A stretch of 23,815 nucleotides of DNA from Dictyoglomota bacterium (GTDB lineage: Bacteria; Dictyoglomota; Dictyoglomia; Dictyoglomales; Dictyoglomaceae), in the NCBI GenBank assembly GCA_029776735.1, contig JAKOUL010000059.1, positions 1-23,815 of the forward strand, written 5' to 3'. The notes below the pieces were generated by a model. It was not told the DNA's origin. It worked only from the letters and a program-made list of their open reading frames with translations, and searched no databases. Positions 7,891 through 15,900 of this stretch are shown one piece after another. Position 1 is the first letter of the stretch. Every line of letters begins with the position of its first letter. Both the position numbers and the translations under genes were made by a program.

Positions 7891-9159
7891 TTACATTCTT
7901 ATTAGACTTCCCCATTCTTCTATGATGGGAAGTAATTTTATCTGTTCCAAGGCATTTTTAATAGCCTTTTCTGAAGTCTTATGTGTTAAAATGACTATCT
8001 CTGCTTTTCCCTCTTTTTCAGAGCCTTCTTTTTGTACTACAGAAGCGATACTGATTTTATTATCACCAAGAACTTTTGCTACCTGAGCTAAAACTCCAGG
8101 CTGATCTTTTGCCCAGAATCTTAAATAGTATCTTGTTTCTATTTCTCCCCAGCCTTTAATTTTGGAAGGATAGAGATAGGCAAAAGTATAATGTCTGGGT
8201 AAAGAATAAAGAATAGTATAGCAAGACTCAAGAATATCCGATAGGAGTGCCATAGCAGTAGGATAAGGACCTGCTCCTTGTCCATAGAGTAAAATCTCTC
8301 CTCTTTTTTCTGATTTAAATAAAACAGCATTATAGACACCTTTTATTGAGGATAAGGGAGAATAAGTAGATAACATAGTAGGATGGACTCTTACTTCTAT
8401 CTCTCCGTTATCTTCTCTTCCTATAGCAAGAAGTTTAATATGATATCCAAACTCTTTAGCATATTGAATATCTTTTAAAGAAATTTTTTCTATTCCCTCT
8501 ACAAATATATCTTTTGGTTTTATAGTGGTATGAAAAGCAAAAGAAGAAAGTATTGCTAATTTATATCTGGAGTCTATACCTAAGATATCTTTTGAAGGAT
8601 CTGGCTCTGCATAACCTAAGTCTTGTGCTTCTTTTAAAGTAGTATCAAAATCTTTCTGTTCTTCTTCCATTTTAGTAAGGATATAGTTTGTAGTTCCGTT
8701 TACAATAGCCCATATCTCTTTTATTTTATCTACAGCCATGGATTCTTTTATGGTTTTTATTAACGGTATACCGCCACCTACACTTGCCTCAAACGCTAAG
8801 TCTACTCCCTTTTTTCTTGCAATTATAGAAAGCTGTTCTCCATAGAGTGCTATAACTTCCTTATTTGCACTAACTACAAATTTCCCTTCTTCTAAAGCGG
8901 TTTTTATAAAAGAATAAGCAGGGTCTTCTCCTCCTAAAACTTCAACGATTAAGCTAATTTCTTTATCAAAGAGGATTTCCGAAGGGTCTATAGTAAGGTA
9001 TTCCTTAGGAATACCTCTTTTTTTTGTAAGATCTTTTACAAGAATCTTTTTTACCTCTAAAGGTTCTCCTAAAATATTTAAAATATTCTCTTTCTCTGAA
9101 AGGATAGTGTCCCAAAGCGCTTGTCCTACTTGTCCTCCACCTAAAATTCCTATCTTCAT
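7891..9159 (-). CDS. hom: Homoserine dehydrogenase
   Basis: A 422-residue NAD(P)-dependent enzyme reducing aspartate semialdehyde to homoserine. The N-terminal Rossmann motif is [13 protein letters not shown] (4-16). The middle has [16 protein letters not shown] and [11 protein letters not shown], and then [23 protein letters not shown] with catalytic residues. The C-terminus is an ACT domain ([21 protein letters not shown] and following), so allosteric inhibition, usually by threonine in this family, is expected. The ATG overlaps the lysA stop (ATGA). The stop is joined to the thrC ribosome-binding site. Confidence 0.95.
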   Translation of the reverse strand: MKIGILGGGQVGQALWDTILSEKENILNILGEPLEVKKILVKDLTKKRGIPKEYLTIDPSEILFDKEISLIVEVLGGEDPAYSFIKTALEEGKFVVSANKEVIALYGEQLSIIARKKGVDLAFEASVGGGIPLIKTIKESMAVDKIKEIWAIVNGTTNYILTKMEEEQKDFDTTLKEAQDLGYAEPDPSKDILGIDSRYKLAILSSFAFHTTIKPKDIFVEGIEKISLKDIQYAKEFGYHIKLLAIGREDNGEIEVRVHPTMLSTYSPLSSIKGVYNAVLFKSEKRGEILLYGQGAGPYPTAMALLSDILESCYTILYSLPRHYTFAYLYPSKIKGWGEIETRYYLRFWAKDQPGVLAQVAKVLGDNKISIASVVQKEGSEKEGKAEIVILTHKTSEKAIKNALEQIKLLPIIEEWGSLIRM

Positions 9160-10436
9160 ATTTGACCTCTAAGTAAGTCTTCAAAAGTCTCTCTTCTAAC
9201 TATCAATTTATCCTTTCCATTTTCTATCATCACGACAGCTGGTCTTAAAGTGGCATTATACCAAGTAAACATAGAGAAGTTATAGGCTCCGGTAGTAAAA
9301 ACAACTATATACTCTCCAATTTCTGGCCAAGGTAGATTTAGGTCTTTTATCAAAATATCTCCTGACTCGCAATGTTTTCCTGCAAGAGAGTAAGTATTGA
9401 CTTCTTTTCCAGAATTATTAAGAAGAATAGCGGTATATTTAGCTCCATAGAGAGATGGTCTTATATTGTCAGACATTCCTCCGTCTACTGCTACATATTT
9501 TCTAACATCAGGGATTTCTTTCCGACTTTCAATTTTATAAAGGGTTATTCCTGCTCTACCTACCAAGGATCTTCCGGGTTCACATATTAAAGTAAAAGAA
9601 TGCCCTATACTTTCCTTAAAATAGTTAGAGACAGAAGAAGCTAAATCTTCTATTTTGGGGGGATTATCGTCTTCTGTATAAGCTATTCCCAATCCACCCC
9701 CAATACTCATCTCTGATACCTCTAATTTACTTTCTTCTACAATTTTGTATACTTCGCTTAATACTTCGGCAAGTTTTACATAGGCATTTATATCAAATAT
9801 TTGAGACCCTATATGGGCATGTATTCCTTTAAAAGTTATGTTTTTAGTACTTCTTATCATATCTATGAGTTTAAGGGCTTGAGATATAGGAAGTCCAAAC
9901 TTAGTATCCATCTGTCCTGTTCTAATAGAATTATGAGTTTTTACTTCAATATTAGGTATGATTCTTACTAATACATTTATTTTTCTGTCCTTTTTCTGTG
10001 TAATATATTTTAATTTCTCAAACTCATCAAAATTGTCAAGAATAATAGTACCTACTGCTTCTTTAATAGCATATTCTAATTCTTGAATGGACTTTGCATT
10101 TCCATGGAAATATATATTTTGGGGATTGACTCCTGCATTTCTTGCAAGAAATAGCTCTCCTCCTGTAGATACTAAGGTCCCAAGTCCTTCTTCTTTAAAA
10201 ATTCTAATAACTTCTAACACAGGTAGAGCTTTTAGAGCATAAAGTACTTTATAGTTTCCTTTATAATATTTTCTCCAAGAATTAATATATGCTCTTGCCT
10301 GACTTATTAATGTTTGCTTGTCAAGAATATAAAGAGGAGTACCGTATTTATCTCCTAAATAAGAAAGATTAACTCCTCCAATATTCCATTCCTCATTTTC
10401 TTTTAAAAAAGTTTCTGGGGAAAAGTTATTTTCCAT
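9156..10436 (-). CDS. lysA: Diaminopimelate decarboxylase
   Basis: A 426-residue fold-III PLP enzyme that decarboxylates meso-diaminopimelate to lysine. The PLP lysine is K69 in VLYALKALP. Further signatures are GIHAHIGSQI, GGGLGIAY, the phosphate-binding CEPGRSLVG and the dimer-interface CESGD; the C-terminal GAYNFSMFTWYN matches the LysA/ornithine-decarboxylase family end motif. Length fits LysA (about 415-440). It overlaps ilvE by 11 bp upstream and hom by 4 bp downstream. The other diaminopimelate genes (dapA, dapB and so on) are not in this window. Confidence 0.95.
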   Translation of the reverse strand: MENNFSPETFLKENEEWNIGGVNLSYLGDKYGTPLYILDKQTLISQARAYINSWRKYYKGNYKVLYALKALPVLEVIRIFKEEGLGTLVSTGGELFLARNAGVNPQNIYFHGNAKSIQELEYAIKEAVGTIILDNFDEFEKLKYITQKKDRKINVLVRIIPNIEVKTHNSIRTGQMDTKFGLPISQALKLIDMIRSTKNITFKGIHAHIGSQIFDINAYVKLAEVLSEVYKIVEESKLEVSEMSIGGGLGIAYTEDDNPPKIEDLASSVSNYFKESIGHSFTLICEPGRSLVGRAGITLYKIESRKEIPDVRKYVAVDGGMSDNIRPSLYGAKYTAILLNNSGKEVNTYSLAGKHCESGDILIKDLNLPWPEIGEYIVVFTTGAYNFSMFTWYNATLRPAVVMIENGKDKLIVRRETFEDLLRGQI

Positions 10437-11313
10437 ATACCGGACTACCTGCTACACCGGAGTTTGCATATTCATGAAATATTTGTCTTATTTTACTTGT
10501 AATTTCTCCTTGTTTTCCCTTTCCAATTATACGTCCATCAATCTTTACTGCAGATATAATTTCTACAGCAGTCCCTGTCATAAACACTTCATCAGCATTA
10601 TATAAGTCATACCTTGTAAAAAGTCCTTCAACTACTTGGAGTCCAAGCTCTTTTTTAGCAAGTTCCATAACGGTTGCTCTTGTGATTCCAGGCAAAACTC
10701 CAAGGGTTACTGATGGAGAATAAAGAGTTTCATTTTTAACAAAAAATATGTTATCCACAGTAGCTTCTGTAACATATCCCTGTGGGTTTAGCATAATACC
10801 TTCTGCGGCTCCTGCAACTCGGGCTTCTATTCTTGCAAGAATATTGCTCATATAATTTAATGATTTTATTCTGGGGTCAAGGACATCGGTAGGAGCTCTT
10901 CTTGTAGCAACAGTTACTGCATTGAGACCTGTTTCATAAAATTCTTCAGGAAAAACCTCTATTTTATCAGCGATTATTATTATTGTAGGTTCTTTGCACT
11001 CCCAAGGATCAATTCCTAATCCATGGGTGCCTCTTGTAACAATAGGTCTAATATAGGACTCTTTTAAATTGTTTACTTTTACTGTTTCTACTATAGCTTG
11101 ATGCATCTCTTCCTTAGAAATAGGGATGTCTAACCAGATAGCTTTAGCGGAGGCATATAGTCTTTCTATATGCTCCTTAAGTTTAAAGATGCTTCCATTA
11201 TAGGCACGTATTCCCTCAAATACACCATCTCCATATAGAAGTCCTCTATTAAATACAGATATTTTTGCTTCTTCTGTGGAAAGAAAATTTCCATTTAAGT
11301 ATATTAATCCCAT
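10426..11313 (-). CDS. ilvE: Branched-chain amino acid aminotransferase
   Basis: A 295-residue class IV PLP transaminase, the last step of valine, leucine and isoleucine synthesis. The N-terminal segment is NRGLLYGDGVFEGIRAYNG (22-40). The PLP lysine is K150 in DPRIKSLNYMSNILA. YVTEATVDNIFFV and GVLPGITRATVMELA follow. D-amino acid transaminase and ADC lyase share the fold, but the GVFEGIRAY segment and TGTAVEI favour IlvE. It is the first gene of the aspartate-family operon; GAGGAGGA lies before the ATG, about 22 bases from the predicted transcription start. Threonine made by this operon can feed isoleucine. Confidence 0.92.
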   Translation of the reverse strand: MGLIYLNGNFLSTEEAKISVFNRGLLYGDGVFEGIRAYNGSIFKLKEHIERLYASAKAIWLDIPISKEEMHQAIVETVKVNNLKESYIRPIVTRGTHGLGIDPWECKEPTIIIIADKIEVFPEEFYETGLNAVTVATRRAPTDVLDPRIKSLNYMSNILARIEARVAGAAEGIMLNPQGYVTEATVDNIFFVKNETLYSPSVTLGVLPGITRATVMELAKKELGLQVVEGLFTRYDLYNADEVFMTGTAVEIISAVKIDGRIIGKGKQGEITSKIRQIFHEYANSGVAGSPVYGK

Positions 11314-11341
11314 TTTTCTTCCTCCTCTTTTTTAAGGTAAG

Positions 11342-11370
11342 ATTATACAATCTAACTGAAAATTTTTCAA
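11342..11370 (-). promoter_or_regulatory. Promoter of the ilvE-lysC operon
   Basis: On the minus strand TTGAAA (positions 11370-11365) and TATAAT (11347-11342) are separated by exactly 17 bp, near the sigma-70 consensus. The predicted start near 11335 leaves an untranslated leader of only about 22 bases. There is thus no room for a T-box or leader-peptide attenuator; control would have to act at the promoter or on the enzymes. Confidence 0.8.
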
Positions 11371-11380
11371 TTAAAAACGC

Positions 11381-11409
11381 TTGGTTTTTTGTGAAAATAA
11401 TAGTATAAT
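11381..11409 (+). promoter_or_regulatory. Promoter of the rpsF operon
   Basis: TTGGTT (11381-11386) and TATAAT (11404-11409) are separated by 17 bp, a good sigma-70 type promoter. The predicted start lies near 11416, giving a leader of about 58 bases before rpsF. The -35 element is only 10 bp from the -35 of the divergent ilvE promoter. Confidence 0.8.
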
Positions 11410-11425
11410 TTAAAATTAAATTCCT

Positions 11426-11449
11426 GCTCCATACCAAAGAGTATGGGGC
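11426..11449 (+). promoter_or_regulatory. Hairpin in the rpsF leader, possible S6:S18 autoregulatory site
   Basis: GCTCCATAC (11426-11434) pairs with GTATGGGGC (11441-11449), nine pairs with one G-T wobble, and has a six-base loop. It sits in the leader between the rpsF promoter and the AAAGGAGGTAG ribosome-binding site. The position fits the known S6:S18-binding leader of rpsF operons, but I do not see its conserved CCG element in the expected place, so the role is uncertain. It has no T-run, so it is not a terminator. Confidence 0.4.
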
Positions 11450-11473
11450 CAAAAAGTCCAAAGGAGGTAGAAG

Positions 11474-11767
11474 ATGCGTAAATATGAAATTCTATGTCTA
11501 ATAACTCCAGATCTTGCGGAAGAAGAGGTAGATAGCTTTTCTCAAGAATTGCAATCAGATATTCAAAGTTTTGGAGGCGAAATTCAAAAAGTAGATAACT
11601 GGGGAAAGAGAAAGTTGGCTTACCCGGTAAAGAAGTTCAATGAGGGATACTATATATTAATGAACTTTGCCTGTCCCCAAGATCAACTCTCTGAATTTGA
11701 AAGAAGATTGAAACTTAGGGAGAAGATTTTAAGATATATGATTACTTTAAAAGAGAAAGAAGAATAG
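11474..11767 (+). CDS. rpsF: 30S ribosomal protein S6
   Basis: A 97-residue S6 protein: N-terminal [18 protein letters not shown] (2-19), then the [27 protein letters not shown] segment (about 39-65) and the C-terminal [17 protein letters not shown]6 pairs with S18 on the platform of the small subunit. The ATG follows AAAGGAGGTAG (11460-11470). It is the first gene of rpsF-ssb-rpsR, with ssb 2 bp after its stop. Confidence 0.96.
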   Translation: MRKYEILCLITPDLAEEEVDSFSQELQSDIQSFGGEIQKVDNWGKRKLAYPVKKFNEGYYILMNFACPQDQLSEFERRLKLREKILRYMITLKEKEE

Positions 11768-11769
11768 AA

Positions 11770-12210
11770 ATGCTTAATAAAGTTTTATTAATTGGACATT
11801 TAGTAAAAGACCCTGAAATGAGATATACCCCTAATGGGGTACCAGTGACCACTTTTCGTATTGCAGTTAATAGACCGAAAAATAGTAAGGGAGAACAAGG
11901 AGCAGATTTCATTGATATTGTAGCTTGGAGAAGATTAGCTGAAGTTTGTGGAGATTACCTTAAAAAAGGAAGGTTGGTAGCAGTGGAGGGAAGGCTGAGA
12001 ACAAGAAGTTATCAAACTGCAGATGGTCAGAGAAGAAGAACTATGGAAGTAGAAGCTATTAATGTACATTTCTTAGGGAAAAAAGAGGAAAATACAGAAA
12101 TATCTACCTTGAATGAGCCAATAGAAGAAACCGAAGATACGGAGACAAATGAAGAGGAGATTTTAGACACAATTTTAAAAGAAAGCAAGGAGGAAGAAGA
12201 GGATGAGTAG
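11770..12210 (+). CDS. ssb: Single-stranded DNA-binding protein
   Basis: A 146-residue SSB. The OB-fold covers about 1-108: [20 protein letters not shown], the TFRIAVNR strand, [22 protein letters not shown] and [24 protein letters not shown] Glu-rich tail of about 38 residues follows and ends in KEEEEDE. Most bacterial SSBs end in an acidic tip with a hydrophobic Ile-Pro-Phe terminus that recruits repair and replication enzymes; that tip is absent here. The gene lies 2 bp after rpsF and overlaps rpsR by 8 bp. The AGGAGGAAGAAGAGG stretch coding the acidic tail also serves as the rpsR ribosome-binding site. Confidence 0.95.
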   Translation: MLNKVLLIGHLVKDPEMRYTPNGVPVTTFRIAVNRPKNSKGEQGADFIDIVAWRRLAEVCGDYLKKGRLVAVEGRLRTRSYQTADGQRRRTMEVEAINVHFLGKKEENTEISTLNEPIEETEDTETNEEEILDTILKESKEEEEDE

Positions 12211-12460
12211 TGGAAGGACTTCTACGAAGAGTCAAAAATTTACTTATAGTCCACCAAGAAGGAGACATTGTATCTTTTGTAATGAAAAAGTTGATTATAT
12301 AGATTATAAAGATATAGAGAGATTAAGAAGATTTATGACTGATAAGGGAAAAATAATTCCAAGAAGAGTAAGTGGGGTTTGTGCAAGACATCAAAGGCAG
12401 TTAAGTACGGCAATAAAAAGGGCTAGATATATGGCCCTTTTACCTTATGTAGTTAAGTAA
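12203..12460 (+). CDS. rpsR: 30S ribosomal protein S18
   Basis: An 85-residue basic protein with the S18 core: [30 protein letters not shown] (15-44), [34 protein letters not shown] (50-83). The four potential zinc ligands C23, C26, C60 and H63 mark the zinc-binding (C+) version of S18. S18 pairs with S6 (rpsF, two genes upstream). It overlaps the end of ssb by 8 bp, and its ribosome-binding site lies in the ssb tail. A terminator follows at 12486-12517. Confidence 0.96.
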   Translation: MSSGRTSTKSQKFTYSPPRRRHCIFCNEKVDYIDYKDIERLRRFMTDKGKIIPRRVSGVCARHQRQLSTAIKRARYMALLPYVVK

Positions 12461-12485
12461 AAAATTAAGATTTTAATGGTCTTTT

Positions 12486-12517
12486 GGGGAAGGATCTCCT
12501 TCCCCTCTTTTAATTTT
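12486..12517 (+). terminator. Intrinsic terminator after rpsR
   Basis: GGGGAAGG (12486-12493) and CCTTCCCC (12498-12505) form a perfect 8-bp stem with loop ATCT (an additional A-T pair would leave a two-base loop), followed by TCTTTTAATTTT. It lies 25 bp after the rpsR stop and 15 bp before the GTG start of the next gene, so it should lower read-through from the rpsF operon into the DUF2232-rplI-dnaB genes. Confidence 0.75.
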
Positions 12518-12532
12518 AAGAGAGGTATTTTA

Positions 12533-13504
12533 GTGAGAGAATTAAAAGTACGAAGTATTGTAGAAGGTGGTCTGATAACAGGTTTAAGTATTATTTTCAC
12601 CTGGCTTACATATTGGTTTTTCCCTTTTTTCTTTGTATGTCCTTTACCTCTTATGTTTCTCTCTTATCGACATGGAGTAAAATTGTCCTTTATCTCCTTA
12701 ATGATTTCATTACTTTTTTCATTTCTTCTCATTAATCCCGTCTATTCCATATTTGTTTTTCTTCCTTCGTGTTTTTTAGGAGTGTTTCTTGGATATGGTT
12801 TAAAAAAGAACTTAAGTTTTACAAAATTATTTTTTATAGGTACTTTAATCTTTTTTGGTATGGAATTATTTTCCATTCTCTTTTCTGTATTAGCTTTAAA
12901 TATTCCCCTTGAAAAGGCTATAGGAATTGATGTTCTAAAAGAGAGTTGGGGACAATCGTTAAATATGTTAGAGGGACTTGCAAAAAGAACTGGGGGTTTG
13001 CAAAACTTAGAGGATCTTAAAAAGATGCAGAATCAAATGTTAGACTCTTTAAGTATGCTTATTCCTTCTCTTCTTTTGTTTTCATCATTTTTGCAAGTGC
13101 TTGTTAGCTATTTTATAGCTGAAAAAATTCTTAAGAGATTTGATTTTCCTATAAAGCCCATACCGAATATAGAAACACTAAGAATTTCCAAAAAGCTTTT
13201 TATGAGGTTATTAATAGTTTATGTAATAGCCTTAATCTTGAATAACTTTTTCCCAATTCAAGTTTTTAAATATGCTGTTACCAATATCTTTTTCATGATT
13301 CAAATTCTAATTTTCTTAGAAGGATGTTTTGTACTTTGGAATTTTATGAAACTTTTTTTGCCCTCTCGTATTTTAAGAGGAATACTTTTTGTTCTTTTAA
13401 TATTTAATCCTCTTTTAGAGAGTATAATATTTGTTGTTGGCTTAATTGATATTTTTTATCCTCTTAGGGAGAAATTCTTGAATAAGAAGGAGTTAGAGCT
13501 ATGA
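12533..13504 (+). CDS. DUF2232/YybS-like multi-pass membrane protein
   Basis: A 323-residue hydrophobic protein with about eight predicted membrane segments, for example VEGGLITGLSIIFTWLTYWF and FFVCPLPLMFLSYRHG near the start, LILNNFFPIQVF and the ILRGILFVLLIFNPLLESII stretch near the end. Topology, length and its place directly before rplI-dnaB match the YybS/DUF2232 family; the role is unknown. I chose GTG 12533 (AGAGG at 12521-12525, 7-nt spacer) rather than ATG 12476, because the earlier start would translate through the terminator at 12486-12517 and adds 19 residues without a membrane role. It overlaps rplI by 4 bp (ATGA). Confidence 0.75.
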   Translation: MRELKVRSIVEGGLITGLSIIFTWLTYWFFPFFFVCPLPLMFLSYRHGVKLSFISLMISLLFSFLLINPVYSIFVFLPSCFLGVFLGYGLKKNLSFTKLFFIGTLIFFGMELFSILFSVLALNIPLEKAIGIDVLKESWGQSLNMLEGLAKRTGGLQNLEDLKKMQNQMLDSLSMLIPSLLLFSSFLQVLVSYFIAEKILKRFDFPIKPIPNIETLRISKKLFMRLLIVYVIALILNNFFPIQVFKYAVTNIFFMIQILIFLEGCFVLWNFMKLFLPSRILRGILFVLLIFNPLLESIIFVVGLIDIFYPLREKFLNKKELEL

Positions 13505-13962
13505 AGAAATTAAGAGTACTACTCTTGAAAGATGTTAATGGTTTAGGCAAGAAGGGCGAAGTTGTAGATGTTAATGATGGGTATGCAAGAAATTTTCTTT
13601 TTCCAAAAGGACTTGCACAAGAAGTAAGTGAAGGTATGTTAGAACATTTGAATCTTCAAAAGCTTTCTCAGCAAAAGAAAGAAGAGAAAGTTATAGGAAG
13701 ATTGAAAAGAGAGAAAGAAATTATTGAGAAAGAAGAATTTGTTATGGTAGCAAAGGTTGGTGAAAAGGGAAAATTGTTTGGATCTATAACTAATAAGGAT
13801 ATAGCGGATGTTATAAATCAGAAATTGAAACTAAATATTGAAAAAAAGCAGATTTTATTAGAAGAGCCTATCAAATCTTTAGGAGAGTATGAAGTTGAGA
13901 TTAGGCTTCATCCTCAGATAACTGCAAAAGTCAAAATAGTAATTCTACCGGAAGAAAGATGA
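13501..13962 (+). CDS. rplI: 50S ribosomal protein L9
   Basis: A 153-residue L9, with the signature VLLKDVNGLGKKGEVVDVNDGYARNFLFPKGLA (7-39), a long Lys/Glu-rich connecting helix (about 50-76), and the C-terminal rRNA-binding domain with GEKGKLFGSITNKDIADVI (about 87-105). It binds 23S rRNA near the L1 stalk. It overlaps the membrane-protein gene upstream and dnaB downstream by 4 bp each (ATGA), so all three are probably translationally coupled. rplI-dnaB adjacency is common in Gram-positive and related bacteria. Confidence 0.96.
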   Translation: MKKLRVLLLKDVNGLGKKGEVVDVNDGYARNFLFPKGLAQEVSEGMLEHLNLQKLSQQKKEEKVIGRLKREKEIIEKEEFVMVAKVGEKGKLFGSITNKDIADVINQKLKLNIEKKQILLEEPIKSLGEYEVEIRLHPQITAKVKIVILPEER

Positions 13963-15317
13963 AAAAAGAAGATATATTAGGTAAAATACCTCCTCATAAT
14001 GAAGAAGCTGAACAGGCCGTCTTGGGGGCTATGTTACTCTCTCGGGATGCTATTGCAAAAGTTGTTGAAATTTTGCATCCAGATAGCTTTTATTATGAGC
14101 ATCACGGTATGATTTTTAGAGTTATTGTAGATCTTTTTGAAAAAGCACTTCCTGTAGATTTGGTTTCTGTGACAGAAGAATTAAGAAATAGAAATATTTT
14201 AGAAAAAGTGGGTGGAAGTGTCTATGTGGCTTCACTTTTGGATGTAGTACCCACAGCTGCGAATGTAGAGTATTATGCTCATATAGTAGCAGAGAAAGCA
14301 TTACTTAGAAAACTGATAAATGCAGGGACAGAGATTGTATCCTTAGGATATAAAGAGAATGAGACACCAGAACTTTTGGTAGATAAAGCTGAGCAACTTA
14401 TCTTTGAAATTGCACAATATCATAGATTTAGAGCTCTTGTTCCTTTAAGGGAGATCTTATCTAAAAGTTTTAAAGAGATAGAGAAACTTCATCAGACAGG
14501 TAAGCCATATACAGGGGTTCCTACAGGATTTTGGGACTTGGATCGAAAAACCGGAGGACTTCAACCTTCAGATCTTATAATTATAGCGGCAAGACCAGGT
14601 ATGGGAAAGACTTCCTTCTCTTTAAGTATTGCTCAATATATAGCTTTGGAAGAACATCTACCTGTAGCTATATTTAATTTAGAAATGTCAAGCTTTCAGC
14701 TTGCTTTGAGACTCTTAGGCTCTGAAGCTCAAATTGATATTCATAGATTGAGAACTGGACAGATTAAAGAACAGGAGTGGCCTAAACTGGCAAGAGCTTT
14801 TGGAAAACTTGCTGAGGCACCTATATATGTGGATGATACTCCAGACCTAAATGTTGTTGAGATGAGAGCAAGAGCAAGAAGATTAAAAGCTGAAAAAGGG
14901 TTAGCTCTTATTATAGTTGATTATTTACAATTAATAAGGTTTTTAGATAGAGATAAAAGTGAAAATCAGCAAATATCTGAGATTTCAAGGGGTTTAAAAT
15001 CTTTAGCGAGAGAGTTAGAAGTACCTGTGATTGCTATCTCACAGCTTTCACGTGCTGTAGAAGCGAGAGCAGAAAGAAGACCACAGCTTTCTGACCTACG
15101 TGGCTCTGGTGGTTTAGAACAAGATGCAGATGTAGTAATCTTTATTTATAGAGAAGGATATTATAAGGCTCAAGAGATGGAGATAGATTCAGACACACCG
15201 GAAGAAGTGGAAATAATAATTGCAAAACAAAGAAATGGTCCTACAGGTACTGTAAAACTTCTTTTCTTTAAAAGTTCTACATCTTTTAAATCATTGAGTT
15301 TAAGAGATGAGAGATAG
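13959..15317 (+). CDS. dnaB: Replicative DNA helicase DnaB
   Basis: A 452-residue helicase, the hexameric motor of the replication fork. N-terminal domain: PPHNEEAEQAVLGAMLLS (11-28) and the GGSVYVASLLDVVPTAANVEYYAHIV segment. The RecA-like domain has GVPTGFWDLDRKTGGLQPSDLIIIAARPGMGKTS (186-219) with Walker A at 212-219, and Walker B at LALIIVDYLQL (315-325), then VPVIAISQLSRAVEARAERRPQLSDLRGSGGLEQDADVV. Length is normal, and no intein is inserted at the usual Walker A or DLRGSG sites. It is the last gene of this unit; a new promoter starts right after its stop. Confidence 0.96.
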   Translation: MKKEDILGKIPPHNEEAEQAVLGAMLLSRDAIAKVVEILHPDSFYYEHHGMIFRVIVDLFEKALPVDLVSVTEELRNRNILEKVGGSVYVASLLDVVPTAANVEYYAHIVAEKALLRKLINAGTEIVSLGYKENETPELLVDKAEQLIFEIAQYHRFRALVPLREILSKSFKEIEKLHQTGKPYTGVPTGFWDLDRKTGGLQPSDLIIIAARPGMGKTSFSLSIAQYIALEEHLPVAIFNLEMSSFQLALRLLGSEAQIDIHRLRTGQIKEQEWPKLARAFGKLAEAPIYVDDTPDLNVVEMRARARRLKAEKGLALIIVDYLQLIRFLDRDKSENQQISEISRGLKSLARELEVPVIAISQLSRAVEARAERRPQLSDLRGSGGLEQDADVVIFIYREGYYKAQEMEIDSDTPEEVEIIIAKQRNGPTGTVKLLFFKSSTSFKSLSLRDER

Positions 15318-15319
15318 AT

Positions 15320-15349
15320 TTGACTATAAGTATATATAAGGAATATAAT
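15320..15349 (+). promoter_or_regulatory. Promoter upstream of mglB
   Basis: TTGACT (15320-15325) and TATAAT (15344-15349) are separated by 18 bp, right after the dnaB stop. The start of transcription is predicted near 15356, about 32 bases before the mglB ATG, whose ribosome-binding site is GAGGAGGG. It probably drives mglB-mglA and perhaps the genes behind them. Confidence 0.7.
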
Positions 15350-15387
15350 GCTTATGTATAAAGCTAATTGTTAGAGGAGGGTTTTAA

Positions 15388-15879
15388 ATGGATGAAAAAG
15401 ATGAAAGAGATCAAATTATTTCTTTAGTTATATCTTTAGAAGACCAGGAAGAAATAGAAAGGTATCTTGGTCAGTTCCTTTCAGAGTCAAAAGCAAAGGC
15501 TGCCCTTTTAATAGACAAAAGTGGTACAGTAATTGGAGGAAGAGGGACAGCTTCACAATTTGATTTTGTGACCATATCTGCTTTAGCTGCAGGAGCATTT
15601 TCAGCCACTCAAGAGTTAGCAAAGCTTTTGGGAGAGGATGAGTTTTCTCTTATATTTCATCAAGGTAAGAGAAATCACCTTCATATCTCGCACATAGAAA
15701 AACAGGTACTATTATTGGTAATTTTTGATGATTCTACCACATTGGGAATGGTAAGACTTTTTGCTCAAAAAGCTTGCGAAAATCTTGCACAGATTATTAG
15801 AAAGATAAAAGAAAAACAAAAAGATATTCCAAAAGCTGAGTTTAATTTCAGTGATATTGAAGATTTCTTTAAAAAATAA
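15388..15879 (+). CDS. mglB: Roadblock/LC7-domain protein, MglB-like GTPase regulator
   Basis: A 163-residue protein. Residues about 13-130 form a Roadblock/LC7 domain: LGQFLSESKAKAALLIDKSGTVIGGRG, then FDFVTISALAAGAFSATQELAKLLGEDEFSLIFHQG, and HIEKQVLLLVIFDDSTTLGMVRLFAQKA. A Lys-rich tail of about 30 residues follows (KIKEKQKDIPKAEFNF). MglB is known as the GTPase-activating partner of MglA in cell-polarity and motility systems; the adjacent mglA, 21 bp downstream, makes that role likely. Whether this organism uses it for polarity cannot be read from the sequence. Confidence 0.85.
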   Translation: MDEKDERDQIISLVISLEDQEEIERYLGQFLSESKAKAALLIDKSGTVIGGRGTASQFDFVTISALAAGAFSATQELAKLLGEDEFSLIFHQGKRNHLHISHIEKQVLLLVIFDDSTTLGMVRLFAQKACENLAQIIRKIKEKQKDIPKAEFNFSDIEDFFKK

Positions 15880-15900
15880 TCTTATAGAAAGGCGAGACAT

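Noticed and set aside
11314..11473. Possible T-box or amino-acid attenuator before ilvE
   Set aside because: The predicted leader is about 22 bases and no specifier hairpin or terminator is present.
13959..15317. Intein in dnaB
   Set aside because: The Walker A and DLRGSG regions are continuous and total length is normal.
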